Shown here piece by piece: positions 13,340 through 19,957 of a DNA stretch of 20,890 nt. Below the pieces are notes generated by a model that was given only the letters and a program-made list of their open reading frames with translations, was not told the DNA's origin and searched no databases. A program made the translations under genes and the position numbers. Numbering within the stretch: the stretch's first letter is position 1; each line of letters starts with the position of its first letter. This DNA is from a virus: positions 1-20,890 of IMG/VR virus record IMGVR_UViG_3300032086_000811. The stretch is one strand, 5' to 3'.

Positions 13340-14776
13340 TTATCCGAACTCCGCTAAGTTTTTACTGCATAAGGCGTAGTAGCCTGTGGGGGGTGCATAT
13401 TCAAAGTTTCCGTAACCATTGGCATCACTTGCTGCGCTTGCTATTGATATAGTTGTGTAACCGCCAAAGTTAAACTCTTGTTCATCTCCATTATCAAAAA
13501 TAGAAGCTGATGGTGTGTAGTAAATTCCACTGGTTATAGAAATTGCACCAGTTCCAGTTGCACCACTTGTAGGATCACCTGAGTTTTGCCAAGTATTGTC
13601 TTTAGCAAAGTACAATTTATTATTATCCATATCTAAAGCTACACCAATAATGTTTGTAGAATTAAAAGTATTGCCATAAGTTGTTTCAATACTGTTGTTT
13701 ATATATTTACCATTAAAAGCATAGTATGCCCAACTTGTAGCAGTTTGACCAAGAAAAGCACTTGTACCAAAACTAGAAAATGTATCTATATCAGCGATAC
13801 CAGTCATATTATCTGCTTCACTTGTTTTATATTCCCAATACCACTTGCCTGAAGTAATGCCTATAGTGGCAAATGCTGTTTGCCAAGTAGCAGCAGTTTT
13901 ACCCATTTTTGTAGCACCATTTGTAATTACTGTGGTACTTAGATATGGTTGAAGCGTATTAATAGTACAAAAATTATTAGTAGGCGTATCGGTTGCTTGG
14001 TCTGCGGATGTGATGTTGTTTAGGGTGAAGTTATTACCATTACCGCTTGAATCTGCCCCCAAAGAACCTGAGCTTTCAAAGTCTAAATAAAAACCATTAG
14101 TGCCATAAGAGCCCTGAAATGCCGTTGGCTTCCAAATGCCTGTATCTTCGTCAAACTCTCCGAAGTCTGTAGGCAATAACTGTTGTCCGTCAATATGATT
14201 GTATTCAGCCATATAGCCATTAAATTTTCCGAAAACAGTACCGCCTGAAACATAAGCCCCTATATCCTGCTGATAAGTTGAAGATACTGAATAATTATTT
14301 TGAGTATCAGCATTTTGAGTTGGATAGTAAGAAGATGCAAATGAAGTTTCTTGTACGCCATTTACATATAATTTCCATCTATCGGATGCAGTAGCTTGTG
14401 TAGTATCTACTGCAACAACAATATGATACCAAGCAGAAGTATCTCTAAAAACTCTATTAGTAACACTTACCTGTGTATCTGAAACAAATTGTAAACGAAG
14501 TTGGTCAGTATTAGTGCTTGTTCCGAATCTAAATAAAACGGATGTGCCTGTTCCAGCATTACCGCCTTGAAAAAAGGTATGTCCATAAACATCGCCAGTA
14601 TCGCTAACTTGAGTTCTTTTTAACCAAACGCTAACAGTAAAAGTTTTTCTATTTCCTGTTGAAGTCATAATACGAGACATATACTCAGTATTATCAGCTT
14701 CAAACTTCAAAGAATTATCAATATCAAAGCCAGTAGAGATGCTACCTCTATTTGCTGTTCTTTGGAGGACTTCCAT
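13340..14776 (-). CDS. Tail adhesin with LamG-like and SPRY-like domains, 478 aa
   Basis: Residues about 20-200 resemble a concanavalin A/laminin-G sandwich: SLKFEADNTEYMSRIM, then FTVSVWLKRTQ, AWYHIVVAVD, DRWKLYVNGVQ and FNGYMAEYNHIDGQ. Residues about 290-440 resemble a SPRY domain: SGKWYWEYK, then IGVALDMDNNKLYFAKDNTW and the closing FNFGGY. The central part (DFESSGSLGADSSGNGNNFT) links the two. Such domains bind sugars or proteins, so the protein is a good candidate for cell-surface attachment. It overlaps the upstream fibre gene by one base (TAATG) and is followed one base later by the repeat-type fibre gene. Confidence 0.8.
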   Translation of the reverse strand: MEVLQRTANRGSISTGFDIDNSLKFEADNTEYMSRIMTSTGNRKTFTVSVWLKRTQVSDTGDVYGHTFFQGGNAGTGTSVLFRFGTSTNTDQLRLQFVSDTQVSVTNRVFRDTSAWYHIVVAVDTTQATASDRWKLYVNGVQETSFASSYYPTQNADTQNNYSVSSTYQQDIGAYVSGGTVFGKFNGYMAEYNHIDGQQLLPTDFGEFDEDTGIWKPTAFQGSYGTNGFYLDFESSGSLGADSSGNGNNFTLNNITSADQATDTPTNNFCTINTLQPYLSTTVITNGATKMGKTAATWQTAFATIGITSGKWYWEYKTSEADNMTGIADIDTFSSFGTSAFLGQTATSWAYYAFNGKYINNSIETTYGNTFNSTNIIGVALDMDNNKLYFAKDNTWQNSGDPTSGATGTGAISITSGIYYTPSASIFDNGDEQEFNFGGYTTISIASAASDANGYGNFEYAPPTGYYALCSKNLAEFG

Positions 14777-15798
14777 TAGGTTTGTGCTAGGTTTTGAACT
14801 CTACCAATTTCTTGCCAAACTGTTCCGTTGTATCTAAAGCTAAATATATCTGTCTTGTTAGCTGTTGCGGTTACTGTCGGAGCAGTAGAGGCTGCCCACT
14901 CAAAAGCTGTGTTCCAAGCTACCGTATAAGGTGTTCCGCCTTGAGCAATCTCTACAGAAATAATTGCACCTTCAACAGCGTTGGTTGGTGCTGAGAAAGT
15001 GGTGTTTTCTGTAGTTGCATGATAAGCGTTAGCTGCTGCTTTTGCATCCCAAGCTACAGAGTTTGAGCTTGAGGTAATAGCTACTTGAGAAATGTTAGCT
15101 GAAGTTGCTACCGTAACGCCAGTGCTCGGACTTGCTGTACCAATTCCCACTCTGTTGTTTGATGAGTCAACTTTAAGTGTAGAGGTATCAAAGGTTGCAT
15201 CTCCTGAAACTGTTAAACTTGAAAGCGTTCCAACGCTTGTGACATTTGTTTGGGCTGCTGTTGAAAGGGTTCCTGCAAGAGTTCCGCCTGTGACGGTTCC
15301 AGTTGTGGTTATACTTCCTGATCCTGCATCAAGACCGCCAACTGTTGTGGTTCCAGCCAAGTCAAGATCTGTTAAAGCGTTAACGATTGCACCGTTAGTA
15401 GCTCCCGCACCGTCTGCATAAATCATGGCACTTGAGCCATTCGCAACGGTTACAGTGGATCCTGAAGATCCTTGTTTAAATGTTAGTGACTGACTGCCTG
15501 TAGTTGCATTTTCAACAATCCATAGTTTTTTAGAATCATCGGGTGCTAAAGTAATAGTTCTTGTTGCTGTCAACGACACGGAAGAGGTAAATTTGATAAA
15601 AAAGTACCTTGCATCGGATGCGGAGCCGTCTGAAATTGTTAGTGTTGCATCGGCATCAGAGCTAAGGTCGTGATTGACATAGGAAAACGCATTGTCCAAT
15701 AATTCGTATTGAGTATTTGTTTCGGTTCCCCATGTTCCACTACGAGTTCCTGTCTCAATCTGTCGAATGCTCAGTGAAGTAGTAAATGTGTCTGCCAT
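14776..15798 (-). CDS. Tail fibre protein, 340 aa
   Basis: The N-terminal segment MADTFTTSLSIRQIETGTRS followed by GTWGTETNTQYELLDNAFSY is characteristic of marine phage tail fibres and probably anchors the fibre to the virion. Next come a beta-rich region (residues 45-125), a Gly/Thr/Ser-rich shaft (about 130-205), the RVGIGTASPS motif near 215-225 often found before fibre heads, and a C-terminal globular part ending in FSFRYNGTVWQEIGRV. There is no chaperone autocleavage motif. A good TATAAT-type -10 lies about 20 bases upstream and a GAGGA ribosome site precedes the ATG. Confidence 0.8.
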   Translation of the reverse strand: MADTFTTSLSIRQIETGTRSGTWGTETNTQYELLDNAFSYVNHDLSSDADATLTISDGSASDARYFFIKFTSSVSLTATRTITLAPDDSKKLWIVENATTGSQSLTFKQGSSGSTVTVANGSSAMIYADGAGATNGAIVNALTDLDLAGTTTVGGLDAGSGSITTTGTVTGGTLAGTLSTAAQTNVTSVGTLSSLTVSGDATFDTSTLKVDSSNNRVGIGTASPSTGVTVATSANISQVAITSSSNSVAWDAKAAANAYHATTENTTFSAPTNAVEGAIISVEIAQGGTPYTVAWNTAFEWAASTAPTVTATANKTDIFSFRYNGTVWQEIGRVQNLAQT

Positions 15799-15818
15799 AT
15801 ATATGTCCTCGTTGTAAG

Positions 15819-15824
15819 ATTATA
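15819..15824 (-). promoter_or_regulatory. Candidate -10 (TATAAT) for the tail fibre gene
   Basis: On the minus strand TATAAT lies about 20 bases before the fibre ATG, placing a start near 15812. A possible -35 (TTGCTG) has a short 15-base spacer, so the match is partial. It could provide extra fibre transcript. Confidence 0.3.
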
Positions 15825-15834
15825 CCAAATTTAA

Positions 15835-16467
15835 TTAAGCAGCAATCTCTTCCCAGTTGGGTGTTTGGCTCTCATCAATCAATGACCAAACTAAGAAATT
15901 ACCAAGTTCTCCGTCTATCTCTACACCAGCAGGAGTGAAGTTTGCTTTTCCGCTTACGGATGCAGGATTTAATAATGCACCTACTCGTAAACCAGTAACC
16001 GTAACACTATTAGATGATCGAGTAATAACTGTGCCGATAGCCGAGGTAATAGCTTGACCAGTTGGTGTTACATTGGCTTCACCGTCTACCAATACAGTAG
16101 CAACTCCTAATGCAGAGCTTACACCTGCGAGCTCAACATCAGCCTCAGCATCAATAACAACTGTTGAAACGCCTAATGTAGATGAAATACCTGCTAATTC
16201 AACATTTGCCTCTGCATCAATTTGAACGGATGCAACTCCTAGGCTTGAGCTTATACCAGTTAAAGAAACATTGGCTTCAGCATCTATCTGAACAGCAGCT
16301 ACGCCTAGACCAGCTGATACGCTTGGTAAGGTTGCGATAGCTGAAGCATTAACCGCTGCGGTTCCTATGCCAGCTGTCGCTTCTAATCCAGTTAAGGTTA
16401 CATCAATGAATAAAGGCTCGCCAAAGGCTCCCAATCCCCATGTACCTCTGCCCCATCCTTCTTGCAT
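15835..16467 (-). CDS. Tail-region protein with 22-residue tandem repeats, 210 aa
   Basis: The N-terminus (MQEGWGRGTWGLGAFGEPLF) is Gly/Trp-rich, followed by near-exact tandem repeats of 22 residues from about 25 to 134. Their consensus is L-x-G-[IV]-S-S-x-L-G-V-[AS]-[ST]-V-x-[IV]-D-[AG]-E-A-[ND]-V. Two degenerate copies continue to about residue 175. Each unit alternates hydrophobic and acidic positions, like a stacked beta-solenoid or fibrous stalk. The C-terminus (FLVWSLIDESQTPNWEEIAA) is distinct and may be a cap. It overlaps the upstream 557 aa gene by one base and precedes the tail fibre. A virion stalk or spacer is inferred; no named family is recognised. Confidence 0.75.
   Translation of the reverse strand: MQEGWGRGTWGLGAFGEPLFIDVTLTGLEATAGIGTAAVNASAIATLPSVSAGLGVAAVQIDAEANVSLTGISSSLGVASVQIDAEANVELAGISSTLGVSTVVIDAEADVELAGVSSALGVATVLVDGEANVTPTGQAITSAIGTVITRSSNSVTVTGLRVGALLNPASVSGKANFTPAGVEIDGELGNFLVWSLIDESQTPNWEEIAA
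16066..16395. repeat. Five 66-bp tandem repeats inside the 210 aa gene
   Basis: Five consecutive 66-base units encode the 22-residue repeats (residues 25-134). The middle three (residues 69-134) are most alike at the protein level, while synonymous bases differ, so the array is old or under selection at the protein level. Tandem DNA of this kind can expand or contract by recombination or slippage. Confidence 0.75.
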
Positions 16468-18140
16468 TATATAAGTTTCCTGTTGCCCTCAAGAGGCTTG
16501 TAGATGTTCTTTGGTTTTTGGTCTATAATACCACTTGTGGAAACTTTATACTTTTCTTGGGAAAGAGGACCTGCGGTTCTTGTGCCTTCCTCTGCATCTA
16601 GTTTTAAAGGTTTTTTCATGAAACCACGAGACAAAGACTGGCAACCAGCTAGTGGTGCAAATGTTACAGATTGGTATGAATACGGTTCCAGTCTATCAAA
16701 ATCTGAATTTACAAATAAGTTTGGATCTATTGGTGAAGAGCTTCCATCTCTACCTATATAACCACCGAATCTTTTTTCTAAAACTATAATATCTTCAAAG
16801 AATTTTTCATCCATTTTGTTTTGAGCTTCTTTGTAGATGGTTTGTGATTTTTTCTGAAGCTCTTTTTTTTGTTTTATAATATCAGCTGGCATGTCGCTAC
16901 CCGCTGGATAGACTTTGTCTATCTCTCTTAAGCCTTCGTATAAAACATGTCCATCATCCGCTGCTTGTGCCATAGGTTTTGTAATCAAGCCAATCTCACC
17001 TACGATTTGCTCACCATTAGGTCCTACATATTGCACATTAAGTTTCCTGTCTACAAAACCAGTTTTGCTATAGACCTGATTTCCTGAATCTATGGTTGGA
17101 AATCTTTGCGATATTCTGCGGGCAACTTCATCTGCTTCTTGAGGTGTTTGAATGTATATTCTTGTTCGCACTGGATCTGTGATATCACCTGCAACCTCAA
17201 AGTTTCTTCTGACCATTTTGTCTTTGATGGTGTCGAGTTCTTTTACTTCGACATCAATTAACTTATCGTTTTTAGCATCGTACTTGTACTTGGGTGCTTT
17301 TTCTAAATTCATAGAATCAGCAATCTCTTTTATTTCAGCCTGAAAACCATCGTTTACCTTGAGAGCTGTACCGTGTAGATCTTCTGCACTTTGAAGAGTG
17401 CCTTGATGAGACTTAAATACTTGTTCGGTTAGATCCTCTAATTCTCTGTCGCCTAAGTTTCTGAGGGGTTGTTCAAAGGTTGGATCGCCAGCTTTGGGTT
17501 GCAATTGGTAAGCGTTATCTAACCTTCTTCTTTCTTTGCTGGCTTTTCTAGCTAAATCGTAGGCTTCAAATTCTTCTACGGAATTAAATATTCTGACTGG
17601 TGCTTCTGTTTCTCCAAAACCTTCGAGTGCTTCCCGTGTCGATTTGCCACCTATTTGTTGCAGAGAGCCATCGGGCATTCTTAAAACTTCTATGGGTTGT
17701 CTTTTGGGTATGCCAACTCCTTTGTATGCTTGTGCTTGCGATGCAGATTCCATCATAGATTGTGCCTTGGAGACTTTTTCAGGATCTGATTTTATAACTC
17801 TTCCAAACTGATCTTTGACTCTTGCGATTTGATCTAATGGCACGATGGCATCGGCATCTTGGCTAGAAACATATTTAAAGACCTTTTTAGCTCCTGCTTT
17901 TGCAACTATTGCGGGTGCTGCTGAGACTAAATAATTTAACGGGTTGGTTAATTCTTGTTCAGCAAATCCTAGTAATTGTCTGCCTTGTGGATTTAGGACA
18001 TCGTAAAGCAAATAATCTTTAATGGGAGTGGGTAAAGTTGGTTCAATGGTGCTTTGTGGCGGATTGCCAGCTTGTAAGATCTCTTCAGGAGATGGTGCCT
18101 GATAGTTAAATATATCTATCTGATCGAATTCGTTTGCCAT
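16467..18140 (-). CDS. Large protein with putative ParB/Srx-like and RelA/SpoT-like domains, 557 aa
   Basis: Residues about 98-200 resemble a ParB/sulfiredoxin-type domain: an opening IVPLDQIARVKD, then QPIEVLRMPDGSLQQIGGKS, TREALEGFG and APVRIFNS. The G-x3-R-x-A-L core matches the family's GxxRxxA box. Residues about 255-405 resemble a RelA/SpoT-type fold: KELDTIKDKMVRR (300-312), DITDPVRTRIYI (319-330), a GFVDRKLNVQYVG strand, GEIGLIT (381-387, with Gly in place of the usual Gln of E-x-Q) and GHVLYEGLREID (397-408). The missing Gln makes synthetase activity uncertain. A long helix follows, then a Pro/Lys-rich C-terminus. The gene leads the tail operon, so an injected virion effector is possible. 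Both domain calls are pattern-based. Confidence 0.6.
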   Translation of the reverse strand: MANEFDQIDIFNYQAPSPEEILQAGNPPQSTIEPTLPTPIKDYLLYDVLNPQGRQLLGFAEQELTNPLNYLVSAAPAIVAKAGAKKVFKYVSSQDADAIVPLDQIARVKDQFGRVIKSDPEKVSKAQSMMESASQAQAYKGVGIPKRQPIEVLRMPDGSLQQIGGKSTREALEGFGETEAPVRIFNSVEEFEAYDLARKASKERRRLDNAYQLQPKAGDPTFEQPLRNLGDRELEDLTEQVFKSHQGTLQSAEDLHGTALKVNDGFQAEIKEIADSMNLEKAPKYKYDAKNDKLIDVEVKELDTIKDKMVRRNFEVAGDITDPVRTRIYIQTPQEADEVARRISQRFPTIDSGNQVYSKTGFVDRKLNVQYVGPNGEQIVGEIGLITKPMAQAADDGHVLYEGLREIDKVYPAGSDMPADIIKQKKELQKKSQTIYKEAQNKMDEKFFEDIIVLEKRFGGYIGRDGSSSPIDPNLFVNSDFDRLEPYSYQSVTFAPLAGCQSLSRGFMKKPLKLDAEEGTRTAGPLSQEKYKVSTSGIIDQKPKNIYKPLEGNRKLI

Positions 18141-18159
18141 GGGCTACATTATAGCCCAT
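18139..18159. promoter_or_regulatory. Hairpin enclosing the start codon of the 557 aa gene
   Basis: ATGGGCTA (18139-18146) pairs perfectly with TAGCCCAT (18152-18159) around five bases. On the minus strand it contains TATAAT (18148-18153), and its 3' arm overlaps the first two bases of the start codon. No Shine-Dalgarno sequence precedes the ATG. Either the hairpin hides the start in long transcripts, or the TATAAT gives a nearly leaderless transcript. Both ideas are inference. Confidence 0.45.
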
Positions 18160-18175
18160 TAGCATTATTTGGGTT

Positions 18176-18250
18176 TTATAAATAAGGTGGCTCGTCAAGC
18201 CAACTTAAAATTATGAAAAGTCCGCACCAAAGTAATAATATATCAAACAT
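18176..18250 (-). CDS. Candidate micro-gene, 24 aa hydrophobic peptide
   Basis: Three bases after the recombinase stop, an ATG at 18250 opens a frame encoding MFDILLLWCGLFIILSWLDE and four more residues (PPYL). It is almost entirely one hydrophobic helix. An AGG seven bases before the ATG is a weak ribosome site inside the recombinase end, allowing coupled translation. The tight spacing and a peptide suited to the membrane argue for a real gene. The length is so short that chance cannot be excluded. Confidence 0.35.
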   Translation of the reverse strand: MFDILLLWCGLFIILSWLDEPPYL

Positions 18251-18253
18251 TCT

Positions 18254-19051
18254 TTAACCTGCCTCTTTGAATCCTAGACCTTGAACTTTGCGGTGAAGAA
18301 TGTTGTGCACTTTCCAGTAAGGGAACTTCTCAAAACCAGCGTGGGAGTTTTGAATTTGTTTGGCAATTCGTCTTGCACCTAGACCTCTTTTCTTACATTT
18401 TTCTATGGTTCTAAGGACTGCTTGCTCTTCGGGAATCTCTTCTAGTTTCCAACGAGTCTTTCTGCCGTGCTTGACGGGTACTTTTTTGTAGCCAAAGGGT
18501 GCAGAGCCACAAATAGAATAAGACTTAGATGCCCAATCGAGTTTGCCATCGTTGAATCTGTCGACAATGTTACCGTGTTCAATCTCAGCAACTGCGGAGA
18601 GAACCATTAGCATAATCTTGTTAGCCATTTCGTTCATGTCAAACTTGGCATGGAGACCTTTCTCTTTCTTAGACTTTGGATAGGCAATTGGGATATCACC
18701 AAACTGTTGACAGAAATACATGGTGACACCAATGTCCTCTAAGATAGGAATGATCTCCAATAAATCTTTAGAGTTTCTTGATAGACGGTCAAGTCTTGTG
18801 GTAATAACAATGTCGTGTTCTTCTAGCGTGTCGGTCATTTCTCTTGAGCCTTCTCGCTGTTGAATAGACATAGTGCCTGATTCGCCAGCATCAATAAAGA
18901 AGTGATCGACTTCTCGATTGAACTTGTCTCTGACAAATTCTTTGATCAGTTTCTTTTGAGTTTCTAATGAGCAACCGTTGGTAACTTGCTCGTAAGTAGA
19001 TACACGGACATAGCCGTAAATATTATTGATTTGATTTTTAGGTGTTATCAT
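18254..19051 (-). CDS. Serine site-specific recombinase (resolvase/invertase type), 265 aa
   Basis: The enzyme cuts and rejoins DNA through a serine nucleophile. The catalytic domain (about 10-160) has YGYVRVSTYEQ with S18 as the expected nucleophile, a TTRLDRLSRN block around residues 75-84, and the long E helix (MLMVLSAVAEIEHGNIVDRF). The second part includes an APFGYKKVP recombinase-domain motif and a helix-turn-helix-like end (GLGARRIAKQI). It is intermediate in size: longer than small resolvases and shorter than large serine integrases. Its AGGAGG ribosome site lies inside the preceding 31-codon gene. It could act as an integrase, an invertase of tail genes or a resolvase. No inverted repeats for inversion were spotted. 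Confidence 0.95.
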   Translation of the reverse strand: MITPKNQINNIYGYVRVSTYEQVTNGCSLETQKKLIKEFVRDKFNREVDHFFIDAGESGTMSIQQREGSREMTDTLEEHDIVITTRLDRLSRNSKDLLEIIPILEDIGVTMYFCQQFGDIPIAYPKSKKEKGLHAKFDMNEMANKIMLMVLSAVAEIEHGNIVDRFNDGKLDWASKSYSICGSAPFGYKKVPVKHGRKTRWKLEEIPEEQAVLRTIEKCKKRGLGARRIAKQIQNSHAGFEKFPYWKVHNILHRKVQGLGFKEAG

Positions 19052-19133
19052 TTTTACCTCCTATAAAAATTGCATAACCCAAAGTTAATAGCACCATAAG
19101 TTTAGTTAACCCTAAAATAAACTCAGGTGCCAT
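19038..19133 (-). CDS. Micro-gene, 31 aa single-pass membrane peptide overlapping the recombinase start
   Basis: The ATG at 19133 follows the preceding stop by six bases and has a GAGG site at good spacing. It encodes MAPEFILGLTKLMVLLTLGY, then AIFIGGKNDNT. Residues 5-25 form one membrane helix. Its end overlaps the recombinase start by 14 bases in another frame and contains the recombinase ribosome site, so the two may be translationally linked. It continues a run of small membrane proteins. The function is unknown. Confidence 0.5.
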   Translation of the reverse strand: MAPEFILGLTKLMVLLTLGYAIFIGGKNDNT

Positions 19134-19139
19134 TTAACC

Positions 19140-19358
19140 TCACTGTGAATAAAACCTTATGGCAACAATGCCAGCTAAGATTATAAATGCAAGCATGTAA
19201 TGTCCAGCATTCCATTTCGTTTTTTCTTCAACCCAAGCCTCGTTAATATGTGGAGTGCTAGGATCATCCGCCTTGAATGTTCCTTTAACAGTCCTTGCTC
19301 TTTTACGAGTGGTTTCGATTTTAGCTCTTGGAGCTTTTTTTCTCATCGTCTTTGTCAT
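19140..19358 (-). CDS. Small basic single-pass membrane protein, 72 aa
   Basis: An ATG at 19358 is preferred over an in-frame GTG at 19367, because an AGGG site lies eight bases before the ATG and almost touches the GTG. The N-terminal 25 residues are very basic (MRKKAPRAK, TTRKRART). Then comes a polar KGTFKADDPSTPHINEAWVE segment and a C-terminal membrane helix (about 53-68) ending RFYSQ. The KADDPSTPxxNEAW stretch feels conserved in phage small membrane proteins, though no family name is known. A cytoplasmic basic tail with a C-terminal anchor could bind nucleic acid or membrane lipids. That is inference. Confidence 0.65.
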   Translation of the reverse strand: MTKTMRKKAPRAKIETTRKRARTVKGTFKADDPSTPHINEAWVEEKTKWNAGHYMLAFIILAGIVAIRFYSQ

Positions 19359-19363
19359 AGCAG

Positions 19364-19594
19364 TCACCCTAACATTAATAAAATGATAAACATTACTGAA
19401 GCATAACCAATGGCACCAGCTATTGTGGCACCAGCAATGGCAAGCAACTTACCGTGTTCCTCTACTGTTTTTGTGTAGACTAAGTAACCCAGTGCTACAC
19501 AAGCCAAGCCAGCGACTCCAAAGAGTCTAGTAAAGATAATTGCACCTAAAACAAAACCTATGTTTATAAGTGTTGATTTTGTACTTTCGTTCAT
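19364..19594 (-). CDS. Small multi-pass membrane protein, 76 aa
   Basis: After a short polar start (MNESTKSTLIN) the protein is hydrophobic. One long stretch at about 8-41 could be one or two helices, and another spans about 50-75, with a charged loop TKTVEEHGKL between them. An AAGGAGAG site precedes the ATG. The GAxxAG and GAIIF glycine-alanine patterns suit tight helix packing, as in holins or superinfection-exclusion proteins. It is far from the lysis cassette, beside the recombinase, so an exclusion or membrane-remodelling role is at least as likely. No family is recognised. Confidence 0.7.
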   Translation of the reverse strand: MNESTKSTLINIGFVLGAIIFTRLFGVAGLACVALGYLVYTKTVEEHGKLLAIAGATIAGAIGYASVMFIILLMLG

Positions 19595-19615
19595 AATCTC
19601 TCCTTGTGTACAAAT

Positions 19616-19957
19616 TTATAATTTTTTATAGTACCCTGTGTGATATCTTTTTTCAACTAATTTTGTTGCATCGTCATAATTAAGGTCTTTCTTGGTCATG
19701 ACCTCACGGATCCGTTTCTCCTTTCTAACAGCCATGAATTTCTTATTGAGATCTTCCCATAGCTCATCATGAACTGCTTTCTTGGTTTCTTTGTCTAACT
19801 TGGTCTTGATAACCACATCGGATTTCTTTGGCTCCCAGCTGTCGTAGAACTGTTTGACCTGATCCTTCCAATACCACTCAATCACTCCGTGAGTATCAGA
19901 ACTAGTGTGTAAGATTACGGGGAGATCAAACCCCTTAATCCATTCTTCTATTTTCAT
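19616..19957 (-). CDS. Hypothetical charged protein, 113 aa
   Basis: The product is soluble, rich in Lys, Asp and Glu. Its N-terminal half contains EWIKGFDLPVILHTSSDTHG near residues 4-24 and IEWYWKDQVKQFYDSW. The C-terminal half is helical (KKAVHDELWEDLNKKFMAVR, then MTKKDLNYDDATKLVEKRYH). There are no cysteines and no membrane segment. It overlaps the preceding papain-like gene by four bases (ATGA), so the two are translationally coupled and might act as a pair, for example as a modulator or immunity partner of the putative peptidase. That pairing is speculation; no family is recognised. Confidence 0.7.
   Translation of the reverse strand: MKIEEWIKGFDLPVILHTSSDTHGVIEWYWKDQVKQFYDSWEPKKSDVVIKTKLDKETKKAVHDELWEDLNKKFMAVRKEKRIREVMTKKDLNYDDATKLVEKRYHTGYYKKL

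Noticed and set aside
13000-15400. Plus-strand frames of 66-109 residues opposite the fibre genes
   Set aside because: They are reverse-complement shadows of Gly/Thr/Ser-rich coding sequence and lack ribosome sites.
16066-16395. A possible CRISPR-like array
   Set aside because: The 66-base units are contiguous, in frame with a coding sequence and lack unique spacers, so they are protein repeats.
18190-18215. A terminator after the recombinase (TGGCT/AGCCA stem)
   Set aside because: The stem is only five bases, lacks a clear T tract and lies within the candidate 24-codon gene.
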